In this document: in pieces, positions 63,858 to 64,000 of the stretch
Layout: each line of letters begins with the position of its first letter
Numbering within the stretch: the stretch's first letter is position 1
Assembly: GCA_027452215.1 (NCBI GenBank)
Contig: DAIDGQ010000025.1
Location: 114,912 to 178,911, forward strand
Direction: 5' to 3'
Source of the DNA: Granulicella sp.
GTDB lineage: Bacteria > Acidobacteriota > Terriglobia > Terriglobales > Acidobacteriaceae
Length of the DNA: 64,000 bases
Notes under the pieces: generated by a model
Seen by the model: only the letters and a program-made list of their open reading frames with translations
Databases searched by the model: none
What the model was told of the DNA's origin: nothing
Program-made: the position numbers and the translations under genes

Positions 63858-64000
63858 CTAGCGCGGACGAGAAAGTGGAGACTGCGCGGAACACGTCGGG
63901 CCGGGTGACGAACAAGGGGATGGAGGCGTTGGCGATTACTCCCGACGGCAAAACGCTGTTGGGAGCGATGCAGAGTCCGTTGATTCAGGACGGCGGGCGG
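63858..64000 (+). pseudogene. 5'-truncated esterase-like/phytase-like gene fragment
   Basis: From about 63858 to the right edge the plus strand encodes SADEKVETARNTSGRVTNKG and MEALAITPDGKTLLGAMQSP, LIQDGGR, which resembles the internal part of esterase-like/phytase-like (PF13449-type) beta-propeller proteins. No start codon, signal peptide or N-terminal domain precedes it: the same frame upstream is antisense to the AtpZ gene. The match therefore starts in mid-protein, suggesting a gene cut at its 5' side next to the atp operon. The 3' part lies outside the window. Confidence 0.55.

Noticed and set aside
1..64000. tRNA genes or CRISPR array
   Set aside because: No T-loop-like GTTCGA with matching acceptor stems in the gaps and no regularly spaced repeats were found by eye.

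Overview
The window looks like chromosome from a high-GC member of the Acidobacteriota, class Terriglobia (Granulicella/Edaphobacter/Terriglobus-like). This is inferred from gene content: a GWxTD-domain protein, a TIGR03435-type protein, a VWA protein of the acidobacterial type, a TonB-receptor-like protein with a carboxypeptidase-regulatory domain, a signal-peptide-bearing ATP synthase subunit c and a 14-subunit-type complex I cluster. Coding strands are strongly C-rich, so long antisense frames are common and have been left out. No tRNA, rRNA, CRISPR array or complete insertion sequence was seen.

1-31 kb is mostly minus-strand housekeeping: purF-purL (purine synthesis), an outer-membrane barrel protein, a GWxTD protein, then on the plus strand a MacA-like adaptor with an ABC ATPase but no permease, and a large exported protein. 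Next come thiE with two APC permeases, accB-accC with an M24 peptidase, a Tat-exported metallophosphoesterase, a nine-heme cytochrome c, small regulatory and membrane genes, a metallo-beta-lactamase-fold hydrolase, an HAD phosphatase, an acyl-CoA synthetase, a cysteine-synthase-family enzyme and a VWA protein.

31-45 kb is a mixed accessory and metabolic stretch: a K+-independent-type membrane pyrophosphatase with a clear promoter and terminator, a BNR-repeat protein plus MoaD/ThiS-like protein pair split by a TIGR03435 gene, a DUF1015 protein, thiG preceded by an unexplained structured RNA-like region with a UUCG terminator, a CsoR/RcnR/FrmR-type regulator facing an OprB-type porin across a palindromic operator, a CADD-type (self-sacrificing p-aminobenzoate synthase) protein and a prepilin peptidase.

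44.9-61.6 kb is the nuo (complex I) cluster in the order A-C-D-[2 ORFs]-E-[acyltransferase]-F-[hicA-hicB]-G-H-J-K-L-M-N. nuoB and nuoI are absent from their usual places. Several unrelated genes sit at gene boundaries with start/stop overlaps or 1-base gaps, so they should be co-transcribed with complex I. The longer nuo spacers hold copies of a short palindromic repeat. 61.7-63.8 kb, on the minus strand, carries the start of an ATP synthase operon (atpZ, atpI-like, atpB, atpE) without the other F0/F1 genes. A G-quadruplex-type G-tract array begins directly at the atpB stop. At the right edge lies what looks like a 5'-truncated esterase/phytase-like gene.
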